Shown here one piece after another: positions 1 through 10,979 of a stretch of DNA of 64,000 nucleotides. Numbering within the stretch: the first letter of the stretch is position 1; the number at the start of each line of letters is the position of its first letter. The position numbers were made by a program, and so were the translations under genes. This stretch comes from Siphonodentalium dalli (Eukaryota > Mollusca > Scaphopoda > Gadilida > Siphonodentaliidae): contig CP136069.1 of the NCBI GenBank assembly GCA_032622095.1, positions 80,934,958-80,998,957 of the forward strand, written 5' to 3'. Under the pieces are notes generated by a model, which was not told the DNA's origin, made no database searches, and was given only the letters and a program-made list of their open reading frames with translations.

Positions 1-595
1 CACACAACGTCGCGTTTTGACGTGATTATGTCATATCCGCACGGGCATCGCGATTCACATAAACTACTGGGTGGATCTCATTGACATTTGGTGTGGTCAT
101 GTATTTCGCCCCTCCTGGAAACATGGGCTGGTTCGCGACTCCACCCGACATCGCCTTTATTTATGTGTTACCTTATCAGATTAAAGTACCGCAACCATAA
201 GCATGCATTCTTTAATATGTTTCAATTTTGACACACGTTGGCCCCGCACCACCGGGAACATCCGATAGTCTATTATATAAATACGAGCGTCTGGTATGAA
301 TTATAATTTAAGATAATAATGGTCAAGGTCGAATATGCATGGGTGCCGTCGGACTAATTTTCTTTTACCTTTGTTATTGCCAAACATGGAGTTAGTCAAC
401 ATTTCCCGAGCAACGCCGGCTATGGAACGCAAGCAAGTCAACATACATTTCTTAAATAAAACACACTCAAAACTACATTCAATTCTTATATGAAGTATAT
501 ATGTAACAGAAGGAAATATTCAAGCATGGAATTTACAAACACGGCATCGTGACCGATTTTTCTTCAGTATCCAGAGTATAAACATGCAAAGCATG
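1..595. other. Unassigned flank, no gene seen
   Basis: AT-rich sequence without a recognisable coding region, repeat or RNA gene. The short antisense reading frame at 520-741 runs into the low-complexity palindrome array that starts at 596, and its product is simply a translation of that array. Confidence 0.5.
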
Positions 596-900
596 CACTG
601 CCAAAAATAATTTCTTAATAAGATAAAATATCTTGAAACAAGAAAAACTATTTCCTGAAACAGGAAAATAAATCTTATTTTGAGAAATATACCCCCAAAG
701 TCTGCTACATCAAGAAAATTTAAGAAACTCCCACCAGACAAAAGATAGTTTTCTCAAAAAAGATAGATTTTAGTCTTGAAACAAGAAAAAATTTCCTTAC
801 TAAGAAAATGGCTTCAAAAATTAAATATATATTTCTTGTTTCAAGATTATTTTTCTAAGTTAAGAAATACTTAAAGAAAATATTTCTAAACCAAGAATTA
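596..900 (+). mobile_element. Left terminus of a CACTG-ended, palindrome-rich DNA element
   Basis: The block begins CACTGCCAAAAATA and continues as dense short inverted motifs built on AAGAAA/TTTCTT (for example CTTGAAACAAG and TCCTGAAACAGGA). The same terminus in reverse orientation closes at 11508 (TATTTTTGGCAGTG), preceded there by the same kind of palindrome array. CACTR ends with subterminal repeats are typical of EnSpm/CACTA elements; family assignment is inference. No right terminus is visible near 900, so this is either one end of a long element or a truncated solo end. Confidence 0.5.
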
Positions 901-983
901 ATTGTTATGTACAAATTACTGCTGTAATAGAATAACTGTAAAAGTCCAACGATAGCAAAATTGTGATCAAAATTTTATGGTAA

Positions 984-1258
984 ACATTGAAAAAGGTCCA
1001 ACCTGTTGATTAAATATTCTGAAATTCATATTCATACTTAAATATTTGAACTACATGTAATACTACAGCTATAGGATTATATAATTGTTGACAAGTCACT
1101 CACTGTAACAGTTTTGTTTACATAACATTGGAAAAGGTCCAACCTGTTGATTAAATATTCTGAAAATGTTATTCATAGTTAAATATTTGAACTAATAATA
1201 CAGCTAGAATTATATATTTGTTGACAAATCACTGTAACAGTTTTGTTTACATAACAAT
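984..1258. repeat. Tandem duplication, period about 141 bp, two copies
   Basis: The block starting at 984 (ACATTG, then AAAGGTCCAACCTG) recurs at 1125 with small indels and ends in a shared GTTTTGTTTACATAACA. It is noncoding and no function is evident. Confidence 0.75.
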
Positions 1259-1539
1259 AGTTTCAACAGCTGTAATTTTGTTATTGGCAATCTGTCAGTA
1301 AGTGTTTTTATCTATTTCTCAATGCGCTTAGGGCATGCTGACCTTTATACAATTTTAATAAAATTTTGTTTGCACAATATAGTGGGTCGCCATTGGGGAG
1401 GCCTCCCTTGAAATCTCCAGTTGGTGGTTTGCCACACCATCCCGAACTAGACAAACCTCTCTGGTGGCCCCTTGCATTGAACCTATTAATTAAACCGGTA
1501 CTTCAAGCTGGTATATACCCCTCTTATATAAGGATGGAA
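1259..1539. other. Unassigned spacer
   Basis: Single-copy-looking sequence between the 141-bp duplication and the 384-bp satellite. Short open frames here match nothing I recognise. Confidence 0.4.
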
Positions 1540-4165
1540 GATGCTACCAATTTCAAACCGATGGTATTTCTTCAGAGTTGACTCTCTTGTATTATGAAAG
1601 CAAGCCCAATGAGGCCATGCACCTATTGTATGTTTATAACACACAAAAGACTATATCTTAGCAGAATGGATGTCTCTGATGATACAAACAATAAAATATC
1701 CAATTTATCCATAGTTGAATTTCATTTGGCTATATAGGAAAGCATACAATGTGGCTTTTATTTAGTTTCCACAAAGTATTTTAAGTAAAATATCCATCAA
1801 GTGATGTATTCTGCATTGTCCTATATATTAAAATGCATGCAATGGCCATGAGAAATGCTTAATTTATTGGTAGAGATGTCAATCAGATAAGAAATACTGA
1901 CATTTTAGGTTTGATACACCATTTCAGCTGGCTTGGCATCTTTTAAATTTGAAACCTAAGGGAATTTATTCAGCTTTGACTCTCTAAATTATGGAAGAAA
2001 GCCCAAATGAAGCCACTATTTGCATGTTAGTAACATGTATAAGGCTATATCTCAACAGAATACATGTCTCTGATAAAATGCACAATAAAATATCAATAGT
2101 TCAATTGCATTTGGCTATAGAGGGATGCATACAATATTGGTTTTATGTAGTTTCCACAGACTATTTTAAGTAAAATATCCATCAATTGATGTTTTCTACA
2201 TAGCCTTGTATATTAAAATGCATGTAATGACCATGGGAAATGTTTAATTCATTAGTTGATATGTCCATCTGATAAGAAATACTGACAATTGAGGTTTAAA
2301 ATACCATTTCATGGGATTATGGGATCATAAATATCAAACTAAGGGAATTTCTTCAGATTTGACTCTCTAAATAATGGAAGAAAGCCCAAATGAAACCACT
2401 ATTTGCATGTTAATGACATGTATAAGGCTATATCTCAACAGAATACATGTCGCTGATAAAATACACCATAAAATATCCATAGTTTAATTGCATTTGGCTA
2501 TAGAGGGATGCATACAATATTGCTTTTAAGTAGTTTCCACAGACTATTTTAAGTAAGATATCCATCAAATAATGTTTTCTACCTTGCCCTATATAGCATA
2601 ATGCACGCAGTGACCATGAGAAATGTTTAATTTATTGGTAGAGATGTCCATCTGATAAGAAATACTGCCATTTGAGGTTTGATACACCATTTCAGCTGGC
2701 TTGGCATCTTACAAATTTGAAATAAGGGAATTTATTCAGCTTTGACCCTCTAAATTATGGGAAAAAAGCCTAAATTATGCCATTATTGGCATGTTTATAA
2801 CATATATAAGGCTATATCTGAACAGAATACATGTCTCTGATGAAATCAACAATAAAATATCCATAGTTTAATTTGTTTTGGCTATACAGGGATGCATACA
2901 ACATGGCTTTTAGGTTGTTTCCACAGACTATTTTAAGTAAAATATCCATCAAATGATGTTTTCTGCCTTGTCCTGTATATTAAAATGCATGCAATGACCA
3001 TGAAAAATGTTTAATTTATTGGTAGAGATGTCCATCTGATAAGAAATACTGTTATTTGAGGTTTGATACACCATTTCAGCTGGCTTGGCATCTTACAAAT
3101 TTGAAATAAGGGAATTTATTCAGCTTTGACCCTCTAAATTATGGGAAAAAAGCCTAAATTATGCCATTATTGGCATGTTTATAACATATATAAGGCTATA
3201 TCTGAACAGAATACATGTCTCTGATGAAATCAACAATAAAATATCCATAGTTTAATTTGTGTTGGCTATACAGGGATGCATACAACATGGCTTTTAGGTT
3301 GTTTCCACAGACTATTTTAAGTAAAATATCCATCAAATGATGTTTTCTGCCTTGTCCTGTATATTAAAATGCATGCAATGACCATGAAAAATGTTTAATT
3401 TATTGGTAGAGATGTCCATCTGATAAGAAATACTGCCATTTGAGGTTTGATACACCATTTCAGCTGGCTTGGCATCTTACAAATTTGAAATAAGGGAATT
3501 TATTCAGCTTTGACCCTCTAAATTATGGGAAAAAAGCCTAAATTATGCCATTATTGGCATGTTTATAACATATATAAGGCTATATCTGAACATAATACAT
3601 GTCTCAGGTGAAATAAACAATACAACATCCATAGTTTAATTTGATTTGGCTATACAGGGATGCATACAATATTGCTTTTATGTAGTTTCCACTGATTATT
3701 TTAAGTAAAATATCCATCAAATGATGTTTTCTACATTGCCTTGTATATTAAAATGCATGTAATGACCATGGGAAATGTTTAATTTATTAGTTGATATGTC
3801 CATCTGATAGGAAATACTGACATTTGAGGTTTTAAATACCATTTCATGGGATTATGGGATCATAAATATCAAACTAAGGGAATTTCTTCAGATTTGACTC
3901 TCTAAATGATGGAAGAAAGGCCAAATGAAGCCACTATTTGCATGTTTATAACATGTATAAGGCCATATCTTTGCAGAATGCTTTTCTCTGATAATAAAAC
4001 AAATAACATATCTATATTTCATAGTTTAGTTGGCAAAACAGGGTGCATAACATGTGGTTTTAAAGTAGTTTCACAGACTATTTTAACTAGAATATCAATT
4101 AAATGATGTAATCTAACTTGTCCTGTGTTTTAAAATGCATACACTGACCATGATAAATGTTTAAT
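1540..4165. repeat. 384-bp satellite array, about 6.7 units
   Basis: Units are marked by GAC(T/C)CTCTAAATTATGG at about 1580, 1978, 2361, 2744, 3128, 3512 and 3896, giving a period of 383-384 bp (398 for the first). Two subtypes differ in the unit tail. One tail contains ATGGGATTATGGGATCATAA (units ending at 2361 and 3896). The other contains CAGCTGGCTTGGCATCTT (units ending at 1978, 2744, 3128 and 3512). Units 2744-3127 and 3128-3511 are nearly identical, so the last expansion was local. Short frames of 60-66 codons recur in the units but are broken by stops in most copies, so I treat the array as noncoding. Confidence 0.9.
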
Positions 4166-4289
4166 ACAAACAGCGTCCTTAATGCTGCACCAGCCTAACT
4201 CCCGTTATGAAAGGGTTAAATTAATAAACAAAGGTTACACAGACATCCCCCCTTCAACAGCGCGGTGAGTGTGTTTTTTATGTAATATA

Positions 4290-4670
4290 TGTCATATCCG
4301 GTATAAGAGCCCCCCCCCCCCATTTCGTACGCTGTATTCCATGCCCTGTTATGAGGTACGCCATATTCCGGCCCCTCTGTTAGGAGGTATTCGGTATTCC
4401 AAAAATACCGGTATTCGTATACCAACCTTCCAATAAAACGATCATAAGAATAATACAAATGCGATGTTTGTCACAATAAATGCACGGTTTGACATACAGA
4501 TCGTCGATCATCAATTTATATCAATTTAGACATGGACATGATGACCGGCGTTCGTACGGCAATAGAGAATTTATCCATATGGCTGTTAACTGGTATTTCG
4601 TATTCCACCCTCTGTGTTAAGTGGTATTATTCCGTATTCCAAGGGTGGGGTGCTCTTATATGGTGTGAAG
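4290..4670. mobile_element. Small foldback element with polyC/G arm bases
   Basis: The left part reads GGTATAAGAG followed by a C run and later GTATTCC. The right part carries the inverted counterpart, GTATTCC, AAGGGTGGGG and CTCTTATA. Between them are repeated GGTATTCGGTATTCC and CCGGTATTCG motifs. The inverted layout suggests a MITE or foldback of roughly 380 bp. Arms are imperfect and no target duplication was identified. Confidence 0.35.
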
Positions 4671-5574
4671 TTTACAACTAATGTGGCAGTCATGAAATTT
4701 TTAATTATTAGAACTGTTTGGGATATATACACCCCAATAACCCTGTCTTCACGCTCCTGTTGGTGGTGGCCTTGTCAATCTATTGCTTCGTTGAACTTTT
4801 ATTATTGCAAATTTGAGGTAAAAGTTCTTGAAGCGTGTAATTTCGTTCCACTTTACAACAGCGGCAGAATGATTCCTATTTTTTTAACCTACCGGCGTAG
4901 ATCGAGGCTGGACGTCCTTCTTACGTTTTCATAGGATACAAATTGATCGGATTTTAGGTAAGTTAAACTAATTAGTCATCAATTGAAGTGATTTCTCATT
5001 ATGAACAGACTGTTACTAGTAAAATACTTAATCGAACTACAATTAAAAATGCACGACTTATCCTGTTTTATTCAAATGAAATTTGATAGTAAATCGGCCT
5101 AATTTTGTTTCCGTTAAATATTTCAGAAAATGGAATCCGTCATTGATAAATGAACATTTTTTTGGTCAAAATAGTAACTTCTGACGGACTATGATTATAT
5201 GGCATTTATGAATCATATATAAAGGTAGCCCTACACAATATTCCCAACTGTGTTCCCAACTGCAAAAACGATTTTTAATGAATTATAAATTGGCCTAAAT
5301 TTGATACTTCATAAAAGGAAAAACTGTCCGGGAATGGCTATTTTCGTCTGCAAAATCAAATTCTGCCATAAATGCAGTGTATTATCGGTCGACATTAATA
5401 TGACAATAGTTGGAATATTAAAAGGTCCCAGTTATTGAAAATATACATGTAGCTTATAAGGAAATTGTCAGTTATGATCAGTTATACCGGTACTTCATAC
5501 CATTATTCTAACAAATGTCAACCTGATAGAATTCCCACAATCTCTTTAATATTGTCATGCCATGGCCAATTTAA
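4671..5574. other. No gene or repeat recognised
   Basis: A frame of about 106 codons at 4614-4934 opens inside the neighbouring foldback and has no recognisable domain. The rest is AT-rich with frequent stops in all frames. Confidence 0.4.
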
Positions 5575-5946
5575 CACTAAGTGAACGTTCAGATTACCAC
5601 GATACAATCGTAAGTGGAAATATTTCTGTCGTAGGAAGTAACCGCTCAACTGTGCATGCTCACCTCAAAATCGTAGGTAAAAAATAATATCATGCACTGT
5701 TTTATTTAAAAGCGAAATTGTGGCGTATCCTTGGTTATCCCCATTTGCGACGTAATCACTAATCAGTCATGTGTATGTAAAAATTGTGGCCTGAAGGATC
5801 GCATGATAGTCAATCACATGCTTTACAAAAAAACTGTGATTTCATCATGTACGACATCGTAATCATGTGAACAAACTATCCACGATCTCGTCGATCCCGG
5901 TTCCTCCACTTAAGATTGTATCTTTCATCTGTACGTTCACTGAGTG
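5575..5946. mobile_element. CACT-ended MITE, copy 1
   Basis: Left terminus CACTAAGTGAACGTTCAGAT, followed by ACAATCGTAAGTGGA. The right terminus is its inverted counterpart, TCCACTTAAGATTGTAT then TACGTTCACTGAGTG. Inverted repeats extend about 44 bp with a few mismatches. Length 372 bp, noncoding. CACT ends suggest a non-autonomous EnSpm/CACTA-type element (inference). Confidence 0.65.
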
Positions 5947-6285
5947 AACATTCATGATTCATATGACTACGATTCAATTGTAAGTGGACAGATTCCCATC
6001 TTGGGTAATAACCGATAGTTGGACTGCGCATGCTCACGACATGATCACGAGTTATATCAATGCAGAATTGCAAAATTGTGACGTATCCTTGGTTACCTCC
6101 ACTTGGTGAAATTTGCGTGTACGTAAAAATCGTACAAAGTAAATGGAAATATCATAGGATAGTTAATCACGTGGTTAACCACCGATATTAAATATACTCA
6201 TCTGCGATGACATCGTAACAAACTATCCATGATTTTGTCAGGCCCGATTCCTCCACTTACGATTGAATTATGGTCTTCTGACATC
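5938..6285. mobile_element. CACT-ended MITE, copy 2, sharing a terminus with copy 1
   Basis: This copy starts with CACTGAGTGAACATTCAT, overlapping the last nine bases of copy 1. It repeats copy 1 internal landmarks (TGCATGCTCAC versus GCGCATGCTCAC; CGTATCCTTGGTTA in both; a final TCCACTTACGATTG). The extreme right terminus is missing or degraded near 6285. The two copies form a direct tandem with one shared palindromic junction, GTTCACTGAGTGAAC. Confidence 0.6.
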
Positions 6286-6660
6286 TGAATCGCCGAAAAT
6301 GCTAATTTGTTGGAAGAATGAACTTTACACTTGTTTTTTGAATATGTTTGCAAATTATGAAAATACATGCATCCATATCACATATATATGTACATGTATT
6401 TTTTTTTCAATTACAGAAATACCAGATTCATTAGCCATGGTGGATGCGGCATCATGCCCTCTCATCTTCAACATATGAAGATTGATTTCGCCCATGATTA
6501 GTCTTAAGCGTCGGTCCTGTCTAGCTAGACACGTGGCAATGAACAAATGACAGGTGAAATATCACTGGACGTCTGTTCGCCAAAATACCAGTGGTGAGTT
6601 TATATCTATAGCTACCATGCAGATGAATATTTGTACATTTTCACCAATACATGTATATAC
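6286..6660. other. Unassigned; splice-acceptor-like tract without a gene
   Basis: A run of T followed by CAATTACAG near 6400-6417 looks like a 3' splice site, and an open stretch follows to about 6478. No matching donor, conserved domain or neighbouring exon is visible. Confidence 0.3.
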
Positions 6661-6850
6661 CGCTATCCTCAAAATTATGGACCTTAAAAATGGGGGGGGG
6701 CAGGGGGGGGGGGCCGGAAAAAAACTGCAGACACAGGGTGGAAAAAACTGTTTTCTTCGGTTTGGGTACCCCCCCCCCAGCAAAAACTGCAGTTTTTTTT
6801 CCACTGACCATTTGCCCCCCCCCCCCAGAAAAATCAAATCTACCCCAGCC
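6661..6850. repeat. PolyG/polyC hairpin-forming element, copy A
   Basis: Runs of 9-12 G at about 6691-6713 pair with runs of 10-14 C near 6770 and 6815. The arms also contain AAAAAACTGCAG on one side and CTGCAGTTTTTTTTCC on the other. The antisense and sense frames here are low-complexity translations (Pro/Gly-rich). Confidence 0.5.
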
Positions 6851-7444
6851 GGACAACAACTCGGTTTGACCGGAAACCGAAAAAACACCGGAGCATACAA
6901 TCAATTCACGAGAAGGTGCTTGGTAACTTAGTTTAGATTATTATGACTAAAATGGTCATTGTCTACCAGTAGAACGCAGATTTGTACCTCGTGATGTCAT
7001 GACATGTACAAACATGTATATTGGTGATCGCAACGCTATGTATGCACTTTAAAAAATGACAACTAGTCATTACCTCGACTTTGAAAAATGTGATGCAAAT
7101 GAGATGAGTGAGATACCAGCATATAACTGTTTTCTGATACCATTGGAGGAGAAATTGTTTAATACATGGGATAGTTCTGCAGTAAAAATTTGCCATATAA
7201 GCGATCGCAGGGTAGAATTCTGCAATCGACTGGTAGACACTGACATAGTTGGCATTATTAAGAGGGTTAATGGGGTCAAATATCACATGTAAACCAAGAC
7301 AGTGGTTATCCAAAATTGTTTTATGTGGATTGTACTACTCATGTATATATGATTTGGATATTAAGGTTAATCCATATTCTATAAAATGAGAGAAAATTGA
7401 AGTTGTGAGTCTGAAAATACATATTTGGAATTTTTTTTTTACAT
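6851..7444. other. Unassigned
   Basis: Contains a 78-codon sense frame (7056-7292) and overlapping antisense frames. None has a recognisable motif, start context or splice structure that supports a gene. Confidence 0.35.
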
Positions 7445-7580
7445 GCAACCCCCCCTAAATGAATAAGGACAAAATTTACGTGTAAATTTTTTACGCCCAG
7501 GTACCCCCCCCCCCCCCCCACCCCCGGTACGTTGTGTCCCGCAGTTTTTTTTTCCGCGGGGGGGGGGGGGATACCTGGTA
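7445..7580. repeat. PolyC/polyG hairpin-forming element, copy B
   Basis: CCCAGGTACC followed by a long C run is mirrored by a G run and GATACCTGG at about 7497-7577. The interior contains CGCAGTTTTTTTTTCC, resembling copy A. This is probably a second member of the same short repeat family. Confidence 0.45.
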
Positions 7581-9110
7581 ATGATCGCAGTATATGATAT
7601 CCACCACGGTATCAAGTCGATTACTGTTGTGGAGCAACATGCAGTTATGATACACCAACAAATATCACACCATAATTCTGTCCAAGACTGGATGAGGAAG
7701 GATTTCAAATGTTATTCGGTGTACATGTAACGGATACATGTAATCTAGATGTTATCGGTATTCGTCCATGCATGACATAATGTGAGTTGTTGCTTTGTGA
7801 CAGTCCTGGCTATATACATGTACCATACCGGTATGTATACCAATGAATGGTATGCACTGAATCCAGTACTGTGCAGTGTGCAGCGAAGGGGAGGCTTTAA
7901 TATATAACCAAATGATGACCAATGTCTTCATCAAAGGCAAAAATGACACATCCATTCCTTCCTTGATGGAGACCGATCAGTGACGTCTACATTTTATCAG
8001 ACTTAGTGGTGAAAATCTTGGCAAGTGAAGTTAGTGAATTCAATTCTACAACATACATGTACATGTACCTGTATGCTTCTGTATGTACCTGTATGAGTCT
8101 CAGAAAATGTGCACTATGGCATCCAGTGTATGCATAACCTTTGTTATACCGTACTTCATACTACATTGACCAGAATTTGGAGGTGTACCAGTTTCATATC
8201 TCTACACAAAGCACAACAGTACCCATGGATCAGTCTCAAGCCTTGTTTCTGAGCTTGTCTGAAGGATATGAACTTTTAAAGATATATTATGCACTTGTTC
8301 TGGTGCGTGAAACTGATCAGTTAGTACCAAGGCGCTATGCCAACTGGAAGAAGGTAGCATTCTACTAACATAGCCGAAAATCGAAAGCAAATCAACCGTA
8401 TCACTCCATAGAACACATTGCCTGAGCTACGCTCATTTGTGAATATTTACTACTCGATTCGGGGCGCATCTATTGGCGATAATATAACGAAAACGAGTTC
8501 GCCTTTGATAGTTACTGCATTTAATTATGTATACGAATGATGGTGTGTGTTGTTAATTTGGATATAATATTTGTAAAAAGTACTACTTTGAACAAGATTA
8601 TTCTCCATTTATATTTTATCACCCTATTGGAGTGTTTCACATCACTTTAAGTGACAAATTATTGCAGCATGTCAATATAATCAGATTCATGTACATGTAC
8701 ACACATACAGGCCTTAAAATCCATCACAGAATAAAAATATTCTGATGTTCCTTTATCTTTGTCAACCTGCTGTATCACCAAGTAATATGTACAAGGAGCT
8801 TAATGTGGCTTAGACATGTACCATACATGTACATTTAAAGACAGATAATCCGAGTTCACGCTCCTCAATTACCATTTCTTTGGCTTCAGGGGTAAAAATA
8901 ACTTATTCGAGTCGAGGAACACACCCTTTAAAGTTCTGAGTTAAAAAATATAATTTTTTGAAATCTGTTATTTTTCACCACCATGAATATTTCCCGGCCT
9001 AGCAAATATTCAATGAGTCGATTGACATAATCTTGATACCAAGTTGCGATGAACAAAATGTTGATTTATAACACGTTTTGGAAAATGTTACACTAGAGTT
9101 GACAGTAGTT
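7581..9110. other. No gene recognised; scattered ACATGTACATGTAC tracts
   Basis: Short ACATGTAC repeats occur near 8050-8070, 8690-8703 and 8825-8833. No open frame exceeds 75 codons and none shows a recognisable domain. Confidence 0.4.
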
Positions 9111-9296
9111 ACAGTAATGCCCAAAGTAATTGACCACTTAACCACAGCAGAATTAAATGGCTTGTTGCCATTCATCGGAAAGCTCTTGGGGAGAGCTTTC
9201 CGATGAATGGCAACAAGTCATATTTCCGACTAAATCCTGAAAAATTTCCCATAATTCAGCTGTGGTTAAGTGGTCGATTACTTTGGCCATTACTGT
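9111..9296. mobile_element. 186-bp MITE with ACAGTAATG ends and a perfect central hairpin
   Basis: The terminal inverted repeats read ACAGTAATGCCCAAAGTAAT on the left and, inverted, ACAGTAATGGCCAAAGTAAT on the right. Both are followed by a GACCACTTAACCACAGC-like segment. The centre is the 26-bp perfect hairpin annotated separately. The outer sequence makes the whole element close to a full palindrome. Confidence 0.75.
9161..9217. other. Perfect 26-bp stem, 5-nt loop hairpin
   Basis: Arm 9161-9186 is exactly complementary to 9192-9217, with loop TGGGG. The arm includes TTGTTGCCATTCATCGG. The same arm sequence occurs in the hairpin at 9571-9629. Confidence 0.9.
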
Positions 9297-9570
9297 AGCA
9301 TTATGTTTTGGTAATTAATTGATTAAGAAATGTTGTTCTTAGAATCTGATGATATGGAGACCATGGAGAGATTGTTTACCTTTAATTGTCAATGTTGACT
9401 TTAAAGCATACTAGTAACATATGTTATGTTTATTTTATGTATCCCTGCATAAAATGGGGTGATAAATTTATATTATACTCACATCTGGTCTTTTGATATT
9501 TTGTGAGTAATTTATATGAAAGAATGGCATTGCATGCTAGCAATTCTGATAAACATCACTGTTAAAATGA

Positions 9571-9712
9571 GGCTTGTTGCCATTCATCGGAAAGCTCTCA
9601 GAGAGCTTTCCGATGAATGGCAACAAGCCATATTTCCGACTAAATCCTGAAAAGTTACCCATAATTCTACTGTGTTTAAGGAGTCGATTATACTCGGGGG
9701 GCATTACTGTAT
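9571..9712. mobile_element. Second copy of the hairpin MITE, left terminus degraded
   Basis: A perfect 29-bp inverted repeat (9571-9599 with 9601-9629) shares its arms with the hairpin at 9161. It is followed by CATATTTCCGACTAAATCCTG, as in copy 1, and ends in GGGGGCATTACTGT at 9712. The left outer terminus is no longer recognisable. Confidence 0.7.
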
Positions 9713-9845
9713 TCGATATCTCAAGCTGTTGCATACCGAAAAGACTTGGGCTAGTACCTGAACAGTAAACCTGCAATCTGCATGATTCATGAAACAGCTA
9801 TTGAAAACATGCTGTATATACACAGAATTACACAATTTTGTTTAT

Positions 9846-9952
9846 GGGTTTGTTGATATGACACGAGTGCTAGCGCACAATGACGGAATGAACAGCACAC
9901 CCTAGAGTTCTATCTTTCCTCAATGGCACAAGTGCCGTATCAACAAATCCAT
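9846..9952. repeat. Short inverted repeat of about 107 bp
   Basis: GGGTTTGTTGATATGACACG at 9846 is mirrored by CGTATCAACAAATCC ending at 9950, with CACAATG/CAATGGCAC-type matches inside. It is a compact imperfect palindrome, probably a MITE remnant. Confidence 0.5.
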
Positions 9953-10383
9953 TAATACAAGTGTCTTTCTGTGTTTATTACACATCACCCGTCCTAGAAT
10001 ATGTGCATTTAAAAATACAGGGTTACGATGTTTATTAAGGCACATACAGTGCTTGCTTTGTCATGTGTGATGATTTTTTTTCCTATCGTTTGAACTGGAT
10101 ACTCAAATAACAGAAATTGTTATATATTTTTTTAGCAACCGACAGATTTGAGGTAACTCTTTCTATAAATATATTGAAAATCATGTGTCGGGATGTAATT
10201 ATTAGCAATCAATATATTTTTTGTTGCATATATAGGTTTATACAATTTTAAGAGGCAGAACAAGATACAGGTACTTTGTATAGTTTCATTTCGCGAATGT
10301 ACACAGTATCTTGTTTGGCCTCTTGCAATTTTAGAAACCCATAACTGTAACGAGAAATTGTTGATTGTATATTTAAAGTTTAA
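9953..10383. other. Unassigned AT-rich sequence
   Basis: No gene, repeat unit or structural motif recognised. Confidence 0.35.
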
Positions 10384-10876
10384 AGGTACGGGAGGCCTTG
10401 GCGGTGGGTATGCTGTGAAAATATTTCCACCGGTCAAAAACCGCCACAAACAGAAAGAATATTAAAATGTAGACAGACTTTGTCCGTATACAAATAAGAA
10501 ATATCGCATAAACAGTATGTTATTGTCATATGTTTGACCATTCTTATGTAAACAAAAGCATAAAAAGGTACTTTCCTGGTGTTTGTTTATATTATGATGG
10601 TAAACATAAAGAGCGTTCATTGTTGCTGAATTTTGATATGGAACGAATAAAGAGCATTTATATGATTTGTGTGTGATTAGCCAGTAACACTGTGCTGCCT
10701 TCTGTAACACAATCAGGCTCCTGCTTAGGTAAAATATAGTAGGTCTTTATGATAGCATGCTGTTTACGCGATGGTCATGGTATATATGAACAAAACTGTA
10801 TGCGTTTTAATGTTTTTCTGTTTACGGTGATTGAAACAAATATGAATATTTTCGACAACTAAGGCCTCCCGTGCCT
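10384..10876. mobile_element. TTAA-flanked MITE, family 1, copy 1
   Basis: Bounded by TTAA at 10380-10383 and 10877-10880. Terminal inverted repeats are AGGTACGGGAGGCCTT and, at the right, AAGGCCTCCCGTGCCT. The 493-bp interior (TTGGCGGTGGGTAT, AACCGCCACAAACAG, TGTTTACGCGATGGTCATGG) is colinear with the copy at 22099-22586. No transposase is encoded. TTAA target duplication is characteristic of piggyBac-type insertion, although the termini are not the usual CCC-start. Confidence 0.85.
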
Positions 10877-10979
10877 TTAAGCCCCCTTATTGTCTCTATT
10901 ATACATTTAACAATGATATTTACAAAGAAGTTTTTATATTCAGAATAAATGTCAATTGTATATTTTAATTGAAATTATA

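Noticed and set aside
4614-4934. 106-codon sense frame
   Set aside because: Starts inside a foldback repeat and has no recognisable motif.
6400-6478. Splice-acceptor-like T run plus CAATTACAG followed by an open stretch
   Set aside because: No conserved domain, no matching donor and no adjoining exon; common by chance in AT-rich DNA.
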